Positions 52,208-62,272 are shown, counted from the first letter of the stretch. The stretch is 64,000 nt of DNA from Vibrio thalassae (GCF_900089835.1 NZ_OANU01000029.1:1-64000); one strand, 5' to 3'. Program-made: numbers and translations. Notes: a model not told the origin generated them from the sequence alone.

Positions 52208-52866
52208 GACAATCTGATCTTTTCGTGCAGGTCTTTTTCCGGGCCAGCAACAATGATCATATCACCAATTTCTAACGTTTGACTCATCTGAGGGTTGGCG
52301 TCTAGCTCCGGTCCGCGCTTAAACCCAAGTACTTTAATGTTACTCGCTTGGCAAAGAGCGATATCAGCCAAGGTTTTACCCATTAACTTGTTGCCAACAA
52401 CGATTTCGGTTAACGCTAAGCCACTTCCTAGCTCATTGAAAGCAATCACTCGGTTATCGATCATACGTTGCGCTACTCGGATACCCATATCTCTTTCAGG
52501 CATGATGATTTTATCCGCCCCTATCTTTTGCAAGATTTTGTACTGGAACTTGTCATTCGCCTTAACCCACACTTTCTTCACTTTGGCTTCTTTAAGCACC
52601 AGTGTGGTGAGAATACTGGCATTGATGTCATTACCAATGGATACCATCACCATGTCGAACTCATTCAGTCTGAGCTCTTCAACGGTTTCTTCTATCGTAC
52701 AGTTGGCAACGATGCCTTGTTCGACGATTTTAGACACTTCCTTTACACGATCTTCATTGATGTCGATAGCAAGAACTTGAGCACCGGCTTCAGATAACTC
52801 TTTACAGATGCTCATGCCAAAACGCCCTAAACCAATCACGGCGTATTGTTTAGTCACTGCTTTCAT
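52204..52866 (-). CDS. ktrA: potassium uptake regulatory subunit KtrA
   Basis: The 220-residue peripheral subunit has an RCK_N Rossmann domain (YAVIGLGRFGMSICKELSEAG) that binds ATP or NAD, and a C-terminal RCK_C domain. An octameric ring gates KtrB. AGGTAG lies before ATG 52866. It is the first gene of ktrAB. Confidence 0.96.
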   Translation of the reverse strand: MKAVTKQYAVIGLGRFGMSICKELSEAGAQVLAIDINEDRVKEVSKIVEQGIVANCTIEETVEELRLNEFDMVMVSIGNDINASILTTLVLKEAKVKKVWVKANDKFQYKILQKIGADKIIMPERDMGIRVAQRMIDNRVIAFNELGSGLALTEIVVGNKLMGKTLADIALCQASNIKVLGFKRGPELDANPQMSQTLEIGDMIIVAGPEKDLHEKIRLS

Positions 52867-53130
52867 AATATCTACCTGCTTACTTTGTTTTTATGCATTT
52901 GGATCTTAACGCTAGGCGGCTGTCGTTTAAATATAGTATTAATTATCGGATAAACATTTTAGTGTTGTTTGACAATAGGTCATGTAAACCTATTCCAGGC
53001 GTGTCGAGAGCGAGAGGCTACAGACTTGTGATATGTGGACAAATTTCTGAATCTAATAGTAACTATTATGCTGTTTAACACACAACGTACTACATTTAGA
53101 GAACTGTTCATGAGAGAAGGAACCATCTTG

Positions 53131-53874
53131 ATGAAGATAAAGTTGTTAGTGGTGTCTATTTTGATGACTCCACTTGGTGCTCAAGCGACATTAGATAGCC
53201 ATAAAGATAGCTATTTTTTGCCGTATTACCACGAAGATAATGTCAACCAACAGCGATTTGCGCCTCTAAATCCTAATGGAGGAGATACAAAAAATACCTT
53301 CATACAATTCCAAATTAGTCTAAAATATCCTTTAATTTCAACAGATAATAGTCATCTTTATTTGGCTTATACCCAGAAATCAAATTGGGAAGCCTATGAT
53401 AAGTCGGCCTATTTTCGAGATAATGACTTTAACCCAGAGTTGTTTTATATCTATTCCTTTTCTGAGCAGTTTGATATTGCCATTGGGGCTGAGCATCAAT
53501 CAAATGGCACTGGTGGAACGGACGAAGTAAGTTGGAATCGTGGTTATATCAATGCTGAATACCATTTTAGCTATGGTACGGTTGGGCTTAAACCGTGGTT
53601 TAGGTTCGACGATACTAACGACTACAACCCAGATATTGTTGATTATTTGGGCCATGGCGAGCTAACGGTGGTCTTATTTCCCAATGATATTTTAAAAATG
53701 AAGGGGTTGGCTAGGAATGTGTTTAAAAACCCGTACTATTCCTTGACGCTCGAGTTTCCAATCTATCAGGGGCTCAAAGGATACGCGAAATACGAAAATG
53801 GGTATGGTAGCACCATTTCAAACTACGACTTTAAACTACAAGCTTATGGTCTAGGATTGGCCTTCGATTTATAG
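53131..53874 (+). CDS. pldA: outer-membrane phospholipase A (OMPLA)
   Basis: The 247-residue beta-barrel protein has a signal peptide (MKIKLLVVSILMTPLGAQA). The catalytic residues are in GAEHQSNGTGG (His, Ser) and SWNRGYINAEY (Asn). The Asp-rich FDDTNDYNPDIVDYLGHGEL and the last-strand KLQAYGLGLAFDL are typical. The enzyme hydrolyses phospholipids that reach the outer leaflet, often after membrane stress. Start is ATG 53131 (AGAAGGAA upstream); ATG 53110 is an alternative. The protein is shorter than E. coli PldA (289 aa), mostly by the N-terminal extension. Confidence 0.85.
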   Translation: MKIKLLVVSILMTPLGAQATLDSHKDSYFLPYYHEDNVNQQRFAPLNPNGGDTKNTFIQFQISLKYPLISTDNSHLYLAYTQKSNWEAYDKSAYFRDNDFNPELFYIYSFSEQFDIAIGAEHQSNGTGGTDEVSWNRGYINAEYHFSYGTVGLKPWFRFDDTNDYNPDIVDYLGHGELTVVLFPNDILKMKGLARNVFKNPYYSLTLEFPIYQGLKGYAKYENGYGSTISNYDFKLQAYGLGLAFDL

Positions 53875-53951
53875 TTATAAGCTAAGTCACCGCGAAGATT
53901 GGTATTAAAAACGTTACCCCTGAATGATCTTTGCTTTAGGATTATTTCTCA

Positions 53952-56456
53952 CTAGATTTCAGGGACAGCGTTTTTATTCATAAAGCGGCTTCGAAGGTTA
54001 TGAATTACCCGTTCCTGAAATAACCGATTAAGCCAATCCAAATCTTTTTGGGTAACGTCACTTTTCACGATAAAGGCGCAATGCACCATATCGGAATTAA
54101 TCACCGCTTTACGGTGTTCCAATGTGGTCTCGTAGCTGTCGACTGATATTGTTTTATCACTCGCCGCGATGATTTCATTATTGAGCTGAAGAATCAGCGC
54201 CATAGTGTCGCTCTTAGCTGCTATCCGATATAAATATCCAGAGTCGACTTTCTGTTTGACCCAATAATCAAATTTACTTAAGTTGAGAGCGGTCCTACTT
54301 ATCACTAACGCCTCACTGCCCTTTGACCAAGACTTTATTGAGACAGGTGTGTGTTTGAATTCTGGTTGTCCAGAGTAAGCATCTGTCTTGGTGGCAATAA
54401 GTTGGCAAGATTTAGCGTTGCTTGCCGTTGTTTTATTCCAATGAATTGGGACGAAGCCCTCCCCAAGTTTGATTCCTGAGTTTATGTCTACTCGCATTTG
54501 AAGCGTAAATTTAGTATTGCTAACGTCAGCAATCTGTCCATTAGTCAGTCCGAGTTCCAGTGCGGTATCGGGATGCAAACTGATGTAAGGCTCTGGCGAG
54601 TGAAGAGCAAGCTGAGGCGAAAGCCCAGTGCGACTCATTGTATGCCAATGATCTCGCGCCCGGCCACTGTTAAGCAAGATAGGCAGTGCATTGCTGGTTG
54701 TTTGTTGTGGGGCTTGATAACCCGTGGCGACAAAGTGTGCTCTTTGGTCAGCAGTATAAAACTGATGTTGGTTAAACAGCCGCTGGTTGACGATATCGGT
54801 TTGTAACGTTAACACTGGCCATTGCTGCGGAACCAGCGTGTTATAGCCTTTGTCATCTAACTGAGTTAATCCACTTAATGTCAGATCACGCTGTTGACCG
54901 CCCTCATTACCTAAGGTCGTCATGCGAGCATACTCGTTGAAGATTTGCCCCTCGTGTAAATAATCAAAAGCATTGGTGAACCCCATTTTCATTGCCACTT
55001 TGCTTACTATCCACCAATCTGGTTTAGCCATGCCAGGGCTGGGAAGCAATCGACGTTGTCTTGAAATACGGCGCTCAGAATTGGTGACGGTGCCTGATTT
55101 CTCGCTCCAGCCTTGCGCGGGTAAAAGCACGTTCGCGAGTTGGGCGGTCTCGGTCTCCTTAATACAATCTGAGACCACCACAAACGCGCACTTTTGTAGC
55201 GCTGATTTTATTTTTTCTGAGTTAGGTAGACTCACCATGGGGTTGGTTGCCATGATCCAAATCGCTTTTATTTTTCCTGCTTCGACTGCGTCAAACAGGT
55301 CGATCGCTTTAAGGCCAGGCTTAGTGGCAAGAGTGGAGGTTTGCCAAAACTTACTAATTAATGAGTGATGCTCTGGATTATCAAACTCCATGTGACTCGC
55401 TAACGTGTTTGCCAGCGCACCTACCTCTCTTCCTCCCATCGCATTAGGCTGCCCTGTGACCGAGAAAGGCCCCATGCCCGGTTTCCCGATGCGACCAGTA
55501 GCCAGATGACAGTTTAGAATGCTGTTGACTTTGTTCGAGCCACTGCTGGATTGATTAACACCTTGCGAATAGACGGTGACGGTTTTTGGGGTGTGAGCAA
55601 ACAGAGAATAAAACGTCTCAAGTTGCGATTGAGTTAGCCCTGTGATGGAACCAACGTCGACCGTCTGCTTCGCAACGGCCAACGCGTCATCAAACCCTTG
55701 CGTATGGTGTTCTATGTAGTTTGCGTTGAGCTGTCCCGTCAGTGAGAGATGATTCAATAGTCCGTTGAACAGAGCAACATCACTGCCAGAATGAATCGCG
55801 AGGTGTAGATCGGCAAGCTCACACGTTGCGGTTTCACGAGGGTCGATCACCACCACTTTCATATTCGGATTATTCTGCTTAGCGATTTTTAGGCGTTGAA
55901 AAAGGACCGGATGGCACCACGCCAAGTTAGAACCAGTAATGATAACCAAGTCAGCCAGTTCGACATCTTCATAGACCACGGGGACAGTATCGCTGCCGAA
56001 AGCACGTTTATGGCCGACGACGCTTGAGGCCATACATAACCTAGAATTACTATCGATATTGGCGCTGCCGATAAAGCCTTTCATGAGTTTGTTGGCGACA
56101 TAGTAGTCCTCAGTGAGCAACTGACCTGAGACATAGAATGCGACAGAATCAGGGCCATGTTGTTGAATGGTCTTCTGGAATTGCTCAGCGACAAGCGACG
56201 TTGCCTCATCCCAAGTCATAGACCTTTCCTCTAAAGCATCAATGCTGCGAGTACGATGGATTGGTGATAAAAGGCGACCGTCGGTAATGACCGTATCGCC
56301 AAGTGCGATTCCTTTGGTACACAGTTTGCCATAATTGGAGGGATGCTGTTTATCGCCTCTTATTTCCAGAAGACCGTTTGCTTTTGGTCTCGCTTCAACA
56401 CCGCAACCGACTCCGCAATAGGCACATGTTGTCTTAATCCAGCCTTCTTTACTCAT
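53952..56456 (-). CDS. nasA: assimilatory nitrate reductase, catalytic subunit
   Basis: The 834-residue cytoplasmic molybdoenzyme reduces nitrate to nitrite. The N-terminal 4Fe-4S cluster is bound by Cys11, 14, 18 and 46 (CAYCGVGC, LCTKG). It has bis-MGD-binding blocks such as SNLAWCHPVLFQRL, TGQPNAMGGREVG and NSGRARDHWHTMSRTG. There is no C-terminal BFD-type 2Fe-2S domain; residues after about 690 are poorly conserved. The electron-donating partner (NasB type) is not in the window. It diverges from cobA across a 411-bp control region. AAGGA lies before ATG 56456. Confidence 0.93.
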   Translation of the reverse strand: MSKEGWIKTTCAYCGVGCGVEARPKANGLLEIRGDKQHPSNYGKLCTKGIALGDTVITDGRLLSPIHRTRSIDALEERSMTWDEATSLVAEQFQKTIQQHGPDSVAFYVSGQLLTEDYYVANKLMKGFIGSANIDSNSRLCMASSVVGHKRAFGSDTVPVVYEDVELADLVIITGSNLAWCHPVLFQRLKIAKQNNPNMKVVVIDPRETATCELADLHLAIHSGSDVALFNGLLNHLSLTGQLNANYIEHHTQGFDDALAVAKQTVDVGSITGLTQSQLETFYSLFAHTPKTVTVYSQGVNQSSSGSNKVNSILNCHLATGRIGKPGMGPFSVTGQPNAMGGREVGALANTLASHMEFDNPEHHSLISKFWQTSTLATKPGLKAIDLFDAVEAGKIKAIWIMATNPMVSLPNSEKIKSALQKCAFVVVSDCIKETETAQLANVLLPAQGWSEKSGTVTNSERRISRQRRLLPSPGMAKPDWWIVSKVAMKMGFTNAFDYLHEGQIFNEYARMTTLGNEGGQQRDLTLSGLTQLDDKGYNTLVPQQWPVLTLQTDIVNQRLFNQHQFYTADQRAHFVATGYQAPQQTTSNALPILLNSGRARDHWHTMSRTGLSPQLALHSPEPYISLHPDTALELGLTNGQIADVSNTKFTLQMRVDINSGIKLGEGFVPIHWNKTTASNAKSCQLIATKTDAYSGQPEFKHTPVSIKSWSKGSEALVISRTALNLSKFDYWVKQKVDSGYLYRIAAKSDTMALILQLNNEIIAASDKTISVDSYETTLEHRKAVINSDMVHCAFIVKSDVTQKDLDWLNRLFQERVIHNLRSRFMNKNAVPEI

Positions 56457-56584
56457 AACTTTTATCCTTGCTGATAATTTTCATTAATTGTTACTGAAAG
56501 CAAAACGCGCACCATCGCGTGATTGTGAGGTTAAATATGTATTTATCCAAAATATAGTCAACTAATACAGTTAGTTAACTTATA

Positions 56585-56600
56585 TACCAATAAAGTGGTA
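56585..56600. promoter_or_regulatory. NarL/NarP-like 7-2-7 site
   Basis: TACCAAT-AA-AGTGGTA fits the heptamer consensus TACYYMT in inverted 7-2-7 order, with 6 of 7 matches in each arm. The palindrome extends to ATATACCA and TGGTATAT (56582-56603). The 7-2-7 arrangement is the preferred site of NarP and NarL, which respond to nitrate and nitrite. Confidence 0.6.
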
Positions 56601-56799
56601 TATGGGATTTTTTGGCAAAATATCAGTCATTTGTTGTTTATTTGCACCGTTTTGGGGTTTATCGCACTAAAAGTGCTCAAAATCTTCTCTAATTGGTTTT
56701 TTGTGGGTGATGTTCTTGTCATTCTAAAATAAAGCTCTGATTTTTATTTAATTGTTTTTAAAGGGAATATTGAAAAAATCACAAGGCTATTATCATCGC

Positions 56800-56814
56800 T
56801 GGCATCCTTATTGC
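56800..56814 (+). promoter_or_regulatory. sigma54 promoter of cobA-nirBD-narK
   Basis: TGGCATCCTTATTGC has the invariant GG (56801-56802) and GC (56813-56814) with exact 10-bp spacing and matches TGGCAC-N5-TTGC but for one base. Transcription would start near 56826, leaving a 42-nt leader to the cobA ribosome site. Sigma54 use implies NtrC-type control by nitrogen supply. Confidence 0.8.
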
Positions 56815-56867
56815 CTCTAAGTTGGCAAGCGAATAAAAAATTTCGCCTGGCTATAAGGAGAAATGCC

Positions 56868-57689
56868 ATGCAAGGAAATAGTATGAGAAGTAATCATATC
56901 TCATTGGTGGGTGCTGGACCGGGCGATCCTGATTTGCTCACGGTTAAGGCTCTTCGAGCAATCCAATCCGCTGATGTCATTATCTTTGACAATCTCGTTA
57001 GCCAAGAGATCAAGGCACTTTTTCCCTCCAACAGCGAGCAGGTTTATGTTGGTAAAGCTAAGGGTTGCCATAGCTATACCCAGCAGCAAATTAACCAAAC
57101 CTTAATCGACTATGCCCATCGAGGTGGACGAGTTTGTCGAGTTAAAGGGGGCGATGCCTTTATATTCGGTCGTGGCGGAGAAGAAATGCTATTGCTCAAA
57201 AAACAAGGCTTTGATGTTGATGTTATTCCTGGCATCACGGCTGCTTCGGGGTGCACCACGTACTCTGATATCCCGCTCACTCATCGCGGTTTATCTCAGG
57301 GATTTACTTTTATCACCGCCCATGCCGAAAAAGAGTTGGACATACATTGGAAAGCACTGGCTGACCTGAATCAAACTCTCGTTATCTACATGGGGTTAAG
57401 CAAAGCGGAGATGATTGCGAGCTCTCTTATAGGTGCAGGTTTATCGGCGTCCACTCCCGTTGCGTTAATTGAAAACGGCTGTTGCCCAACACAAAGAACG
57501 GTGCTTGGCAGATTGGATGAGCTTGTCGAGTTAAGAGATCACCACCAAATTCAGTCGCCCGCTCTCATCGTAATCGGCCAAGTGGTCAAAGTTGCTGAGC
57601 AAATGCAGTGGCTGTCACAACTCAACGAACGAGTATCGATGGACGCATCAAAACAAAACCAACAACACAAATTACAGCTGACAGCTTAA
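56868..57689 (+). CDS. cobA: uroporphyrinogen-III C-methyltransferase
   Basis: The 273-residue SAM enzyme methylates uroporphyrinogen III at C2 and C7 to give precorrin-2 on the siroheme path. It has the motifs VGAGPGDPDLLTVKA, RVKGGDAFIFGRGGEE and GITAASGCTTYSDIPLTHR. It lacks the N-terminal oxidase/ferrochelatase part of CysG, so another enzyme must finish siroheme. The start ATG 56868 has AAGGAG at good spacing. The gene is in the operon with nirB, a siroheme enzyme, 17 bp upstream of it. Confidence 0.92.
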   Translation: MQGNSMRSNHISLVGAGPGDPDLLTVKALRAIQSADVIIFDNLVSQEIKALFPSNSEQVYVGKAKGCHSYTQQQINQTLIDYAHRGGRVCRVKGGDAFIFGRGGEEMLLLKKQGFDVDVIPGITAASGCTTYSDIPLTHRGLSQGFTFITAHAEKELDIHWKALADLNQTLVIYMGLSKAEMIASSLIGAGLSASTPVALIENGCCPTQRTVLGRLDELVELRDHHQIQSPALIVIGQVVKVAEQMQWLSQLNERVSMDASKQNQQHKLQLTA

Positions 57690-57706
57690 TTATTAAAGGA
57701 AGCATT

Positions 57707-60262
57707 ATGAAAACACAAAGGATTGTGGTGGTCGGTAACGGAATGGTAGGCCACAAGTTCATTGATAGCGTGATTGCTGCAAACGATGAGTCGTCGCAAA
57801 TTATCACATTTTCAGAAGAGCCACGACTTGCTTATGACCGCGTGCAGCTCACAAGCTATTTTGATGACGGTAAAGGTGTTGAGCACCTTGCACTCACCGA
57901 TGAAACTTACTATCAAGATCATGGGATTAACTATGTCTTAAACGACAAAGTTGTCTCGATTGATACGGACCGAAAGCAGGTGACAACCGAAAGTGGGCGT
58001 CGGGAGAGTTACGATAAGTTGGTACTTGCCACGGGTTCATTTCCTTTTGTACCGCCCATTTCGGGTAATGACCAAGAGCATTGCTATGTTTATCGCACTA
58101 TTGAAGACCTAGATGCCATCGAGTCGGGCAGTAAAGTCAGTAAAACGGGCGTCGTTGTCGGAGGTGGATTACTCGGCTTGGAGGCCGCTAACGCGATTAA
58201 AAACCTTGGTTTAGATACGCATGTGGTGGAGTTTGCCCCGCGTCTTATGGCGGTGCAGCTTGATGAAGGTGGCGGCGCATTGCTGCGCAGGAAAATTGAA
58301 GATTTAGGCGTATCGGTGCACACCGATAAAGCGACTACTGAAATTATTGCAGGTGAGCAGGCTCGCTATCGAATGAATTTTGCTGATGGTACTTACCTTG
58401 AAACCGACCTTATTGTCTTCTCGGCCGGCATTCGTCCTCAAGATGAGTTAGCGCGTCAAGCGGATATTGAGATAGGGCCGCGCGGCGGAATCGTAATTGA
58501 TGATCAATGCCGTACCAGCGTCGAGGATATCTATGCGATTGGTGAATGTGCTTTGTGGCAAAATCAGATCTTCGGGCTTGTTGCTCCGGGTTATCAAATG
58601 GCAAAAGTCGCAGCTAGCCAAATGATCGATTCATTGGAGCCACTGGCATTTACTGGTGCAGATATGAGCACCAAACTTAAATTGTTGGGCGTTGATGTTG
58701 CGAGTATCGGTGAGGTTCACGGAAAAACAGTTGGTGCGCAGTCATACACCTACCATGACGAAATTGAGCAAGTCTACAAGCGGCTAATTGTGTCTGAGGA
58801 TGGCAGTAAAATTGTAGGTGCTGTTTTGGTAGGGGATGCTGACGCCTACGGTAGTTTATTGCAACTCAAACAAAACGACATGGCTCTCCCAGACAGCCCG
58901 TCGGTATTAATTCTGCCGAATGTGGCTGACGATAGCTCAGCAGGACTCGGCGTGGATGTTCTGCCTGACTCTGCGGTGATCTGCTCCTGTTTTGATGTGA
59001 CAAAGGGTGATATCAAACAAGCGGTGGCGAGCGGTTGTAACACGATGGCTGCGCTAAAAGATACCACTAATGCATCGACAGGTTGTGGTGGCTGTTCAGC
59101 GTTAGCAAAACAAGTACTCGATAGTGAGTTGATGAACCTCGGCGTTGAAGTGAACAACGATATTTGTGAGCACTTTGCCTATTCCCGTCAAGAACTCAGC
59201 AACATTATTCGCGTTAACCAAATTAAGACGTTCGATGAATTACTATCTAGCCATGGCTCTGGGTTGGGCTGTGAGATTTGCAAGCCAACAGTGGGCTCAA
59301 TTTTAGCGTCATTTTGGAATGACTATATTCTAGAAGAGCAACACATAGAGCTTCAAGATACCAACGATATCTATTTGGGTAATATGCAAAAAGATGGAAC
59401 ATATTCGGTGGTTCCTCGTATTGCTGGTGGTGAAATCACACCAGATAAATTGATTGTACTTGGTCAGGTAGCTAAAGATTTCGACCTGTACACCAAGATT
59501 ACCGGAGGTCAACGCGTTGACTTGTTTGGGGCACAACTCAATGAGTTGCCTTTGATTTGGAAACGATTGGTGGAAGCCGGATTTGAAACCGGACACGCTT
59601 ACGGCAAATCGGTACGTACGGTGAAATCGTGTGTGGGGAGCACATGGTGCCGTTATGGTGTCGGTGACAGTGTAGGCTTAGCTATCGACATTGAAAATCG
59701 TTACAAAGGACTAAGATCGCCTCACAAACTGAAGTTCGCGGTCTCAGGCTGTACTCGTGAATGTGCAGAAGCTCAGTCGAAAGACATTGGTGTGATTGCC
59801 TCCGACAAAGGTTGGAACTTGTATGTGTGTGGTAATGGCGGAATGCGTCCTCGTCACGCCGACTTGCTAGCCACTGATCTTGATGAACAGACACTGATTC
59901 GCTATATCGACCGTCTATTGATGTTTTACATCCGCACTGCGGACCGTTTACAACGAACTTCTGTGTGGTTTGAAAACCTAGAAGGCGGCATTGAATACCT
60001 CAAACAAGTGATTGTCGATGACAAATTGCAACTCGCCGAGGAGCTGGAAAAAGACATGGCTACCAATGTCGGTAAGTATCAGTGTGAGTGGAAAACCACA
60101 CTCGAAAATCCAGAGAAACTAAAACGATTCCAACACTTTATTAATACCGATGAGCTGGATGGTAATCTTCAGTTTGTCAATATTCGCCAACAAAGATTCC
60201 CAACTAATAATAAGAAACAAGCGCTTGTTTTGGAGCAACGTATTGATGTTGTTGAAGTTTAA
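57707..60262 (+). CDS. nirB: nitrite reductase (NADH), large subunit
   Basis: The 851-residue subunit reduces nitrite to ammonia with NADH. Domains in order are an FAD/NADH oxidoreductase (VVVGNGMVGHKF, GVVVGGGLLGLEAA), BFD-type 2Fe-2S binding (CSCFDVTKGD ... CGGC), two nitrite/sulfite reductase half-domains, and the 4Fe-4S-siroheme motif (CVGSTWCRYG then SGCTRECAEA). Start is ATG 57707 after AAAGGAAG; the longer frame overlaps cobA and lacks support. The protein is similar in size to E. coli NirB (847 aa). Confidence 0.95.
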   Translation: MKTQRIVVVGNGMVGHKFIDSVIAANDESSQIITFSEEPRLAYDRVQLTSYFDDGKGVEHLALTDETYYQDHGINYVLNDKVVSIDTDRKQVTTESGRRESYDKLVLATGSFPFVPPISGNDQEHCYVYRTIEDLDAIESGSKVSKTGVVVGGGLLGLEAANAIKNLGLDTHVVEFAPRLMAVQLDEGGGALLRRKIEDLGVSVHTDKATTEIIAGEQARYRMNFADGTYLETDLIVFSAGIRPQDELARQADIEIGPRGGIVIDDQCRTSVEDIYAIGECALWQNQIFGLVAPGYQMAKVAASQMIDSLEPLAFTGADMSTKLKLLGVDVASIGEVHGKTVGAQSYTYHDEIEQVYKRLIVSEDGSKIVGAVLVGDADAYGSLLQLKQNDMALPDSPSVLILPNVADDSSAGLGVDVLPDSAVICSCFDVTKGDIKQAVASGCNTMAALKDTTNASTGCGGCSALAKQVLDSELMNLGVEVNNDICEHFAYSRQELSNIIRVNQIKTFDELLSSHGSGLGCEICKPTVGSILASFWNDYILEEQHIELQDTNDIYLGNMQKDGTYSVVPRIAGGEITPDKLIVLGQVAKDFDLYTKITGGQRVDLFGAQLNELPLIWKRLVEAGFETGHAYGKSVRTVKSCVGSTWCRYGVGDSVGLAIDIENRYKGLRSPHKLKFAVSGCTRECAEAQSKDIGVIASDKGWNLYVCGNGGMRPRHADLLATDLDEQTLIRYIDRLLMFYIRTADRLQRTSVWFENLEGGIEYLKQVIVDDKLQLAEELEKDMATNVGKYQCEWKTTLENPEKLKRFQHFINTDELDGNLQFVNIRQQRFPTNNKKQALVLEQRIDVVEV

Positions 60263-60313
60263 CGACGTTGCCTCGCTATAGGCGAATGAAATTTGATAGT
60301 TAAGGAGAAGAAT

Positions 60314-60652
60314 ATGAGTCAGTGGTTAACTGTTTGCTCAACTGATGACTTAGTACCCCATACCGGAGTGTGTGCTAAAGTCGAAGATAAACAGGTCGCT
60401 ATTTTCTATTGTCAGCGTAGCGACCAACTGTACGCGCTTTGCAATTACGATCCTTTTGGCCATGCCTATGTGATGTCTCGCGGCATTATGGGCTCGCTAG
60501 ATGGCCAACCTTGTGTGGCTTCACCGCTTTACAAGCAGCACTTTAACTTACAAACGGGTGTCTGCATTGAAGAGCCAGAGGTCCAACTGACTCGGTTTGA
60601 TGTACGAGTCAGTGGTAATGATGTTCAACTCAAGTTGCCACTTGCAGCTTAA
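60314..60652 (+). CDS. nirD: nitrite reductase (NADH), small subunit
   Basis: The 112-residue Rieske-fold subunit of nitrite reductase (E. coli NirD is 108 aa) begins MSQWLTVCSTDDLVPHTGVC. It lacks the Cys-His cluster ligands of true Rieske proteins, which is normal for NirD. AAGGAG precedes ATG 60314, 51 bp after nirB. Confidence 0.93.
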   Translation: MSQWLTVCSTDDLVPHTGVCAKVEDKQVAIFYCQRSDQLYALCNYDPFGHAYVMSRGIMGSLDGQPCVASPLYKQHFNLQTGVCIEEPEVQLTRFDVRVSGNDVQLKLPLAA

Positions 60653-60707
60653 CTCTTCGTGTACAAGGAACTCTGATCAACACATTGATCAGTAAAAGGA
60701 ATTTGTT

Positions 60708-62177
60708 ATGGAAAGCACTAAATTTAATTTGTTTTCGTTTTCAGGGAAGATGAAAACACTGCACTTAAGCTGGATGGCCTTTTTTATTACCTTTGTGGTG
60801 TGGTTTAACTTTGCCCCATTACTTCAAATGGTAAAAACGTCATTAGGCTTATCAACGCAAGAGATCAAAACCTTACTTATCCTCAACGTGGCGCTGACGA
60901 TACCAGCGAGGGTAATCATTGGTATGTTGACTGACAAATATGGTCCACGTCTGGTCTACTCTGCACTGTTGGCGATATGTTCCATTCCATGTTTTGTTTT
61001 TGTGTTGTCAGATTCATTTATTCAAGCGGCCATCGCTCGTTTCCTATTAGGTTTTATTGGCGCAGGTTTTGTTATTGGTATTCGTTTAGTATCTGAGTGG
61101 TTCCCACATGATGAACTGGGCACTGCGGAAGGTATTTATGGTGGTTGGGGCAACTTTGGCTCAGCGGCGGCGGCCTTTACCTTACCAACGTTAGCTCTGA
61201 TGTTCGGTGGTGAAGACGGATGGCGCTATGCCGTTGGTGTGACGGGCCTAATGAGTTTGGTGTTCTCTGTCATTTTTTATCGTAACGTTCAAGATACGCC
61301 AAAAGGGTCGACTTACTTTAAACCTAAACATTTAGCAGCGATGGAAGTGACATCGAAAGGGGACTTTGTCTTGCTGTTGATCATGAAGATCCCTATGTAT
61401 GCTGCGCTTGCTCTACTTGCTTGGAAACTTGCTCCATCGAATATTGGTATGTTGAGTGACACTGTGGTTAACGCCTTTTATGTCGGCCTAGTAGTCCTAT
61501 ACGGATACGAAGTGTTTCAAGTCTGGAAGGTCAACAAATCTATCTTCTTTAAGCCTGTTCCGGAGATGCATCAATATAAGTTTAAACAAGTAGCTGTGCT
61601 GAACGTGTTGTATTTTGCCACGTTCGGCTCGGAGTTGGCAGTGGTCTCGATGCTACCTCTGTTCTTCTCTGAAACGTTTGAACTGACGGCTGTTTTAGCG
61701 GGTATGGTGGCTTCGGCTTATGCCTTTATGAACTTAATGTCGCGTCCAGGTGGCGGTTGGATCTCAGACAAGTTTGGTCGTAAATCGACATTGTTAATTC
61801 TAACGGCAGGTTTGGCTGTGGGTTATTTCATGATGGGCCAAGTCAACAGTGAGTGGCCGTTGTGGCTTGCAGTATGTGCTGCCATGGTTTGTTCGTTCTT
61901 TGTTCAAGCTGGCGAAGGTGCGGTGTTTGCGACGGTGCCATTGATCAAGCGCCGCATGACAGGTCAAATCGCTGGAATGACAGGAGCTTACGGGAATGTC
62001 GGTGCTGTGGTTTACCTGACGGTTCTGTCATTTGTTGACTATCAAACCTTCTTCTATGTTATCGCAGGTACAGCGGTTCTTGGTTTCGCAACCTTGATGT
62101 TTATGGAAGAACCCAGTGGTCAAATAGCTGAGGTAAACGAAGATGGTAGCGTAACGTTAATCAACGTATCTCATTAA
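60708..62177 (+). CDS. nitrate/nitrite transporter (NarK/NasA family)
   Basis: The 489-residue major-facilitator protein has 12 or so helices and the nitrate/nitrite-porter signature GGWGNFGSAAAAF near residue 145. The Arg residues for anion binding are plausible in IGIRLVSEW and SRPGGGWISDKFG. It has an extended loop between helices 6 and 7. It should bring nitrate or nitrite in for assimilation. Whether it is a symporter or antiporter cannot be told here. It follows nirD by 55 bp. Confidence 0.9.
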   Translation: MESTKFNLFSFSGKMKTLHLSWMAFFITFVVWFNFAPLLQMVKTSLGLSTQEIKTLLILNVALTIPARVIIGMLTDKYGPRLVYSALLAICSIPCFVFVLSDSFIQAAIARFLLGFIGAGFVIGIRLVSEWFPHDELGTAEGIYGGWGNFGSAAAAFTLPTLALMFGGEDGWRYAVGVTGLMSLVFSVIFYRNVQDTPKGSTYFKPKHLAAMEVTSKGDFVLLLIMKIPMYAALALLAWKLAPSNIGMLSDTVVNAFYVGLVVLYGYEVFQVWKVNKSIFFKPVPEMHQYKFKQVAVLNVLYFATFGSELAVVSMLPLFFSETFELTAVLAGMVASAYAFMNLMSRPGGGWISDKFGRKSTLLILTAGLAVGYFMMGQVNSEWPLWLAVCAAMVCSFFVQAGEGAVFATVPLIKRRMTGQIAGMTGAYGNVGAVVYLTVLSFVDYQTFFYVIAGTAVLGFATLMFMEEPSGQIAEVNEDGSVTLINVSH

Positions 62178-62272
62178 TGGTAATCGGGGAGTGAGCACTT
62201 AGCGTGCTCACTCGTTCAAAAGCTCTATTTGCACAGGGCTTTTGTTCTCCGAAGGTTTAATTAGGAGTGATT

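Larger units (their letters stand above)
56457..56867. other. divergent nas/nir control region, 411 bp
   Basis: This stretch separates nasA from cobA-nirBD-narK. It holds a NarL/NarP-like 7-2-7 dyad and a sigma54 promoter (both listed). It also has a TGCACC half-site followed by GTTTTGGGG near 56643, an NtrC-like left arm with a poor right arm. A second dyad-like GCGCACCATCGCGTG lies near 56506. I could not define the nasA promoter on the minus strand. Confidence 0.6.

Noticed and set aside
53905..53975. Interrupted hairpin overlapping the 3' end of nasA
   Set aside because: Arms CCCTGAA and TTCAGGG are far apart and the outer pairing is broken; may be chance.
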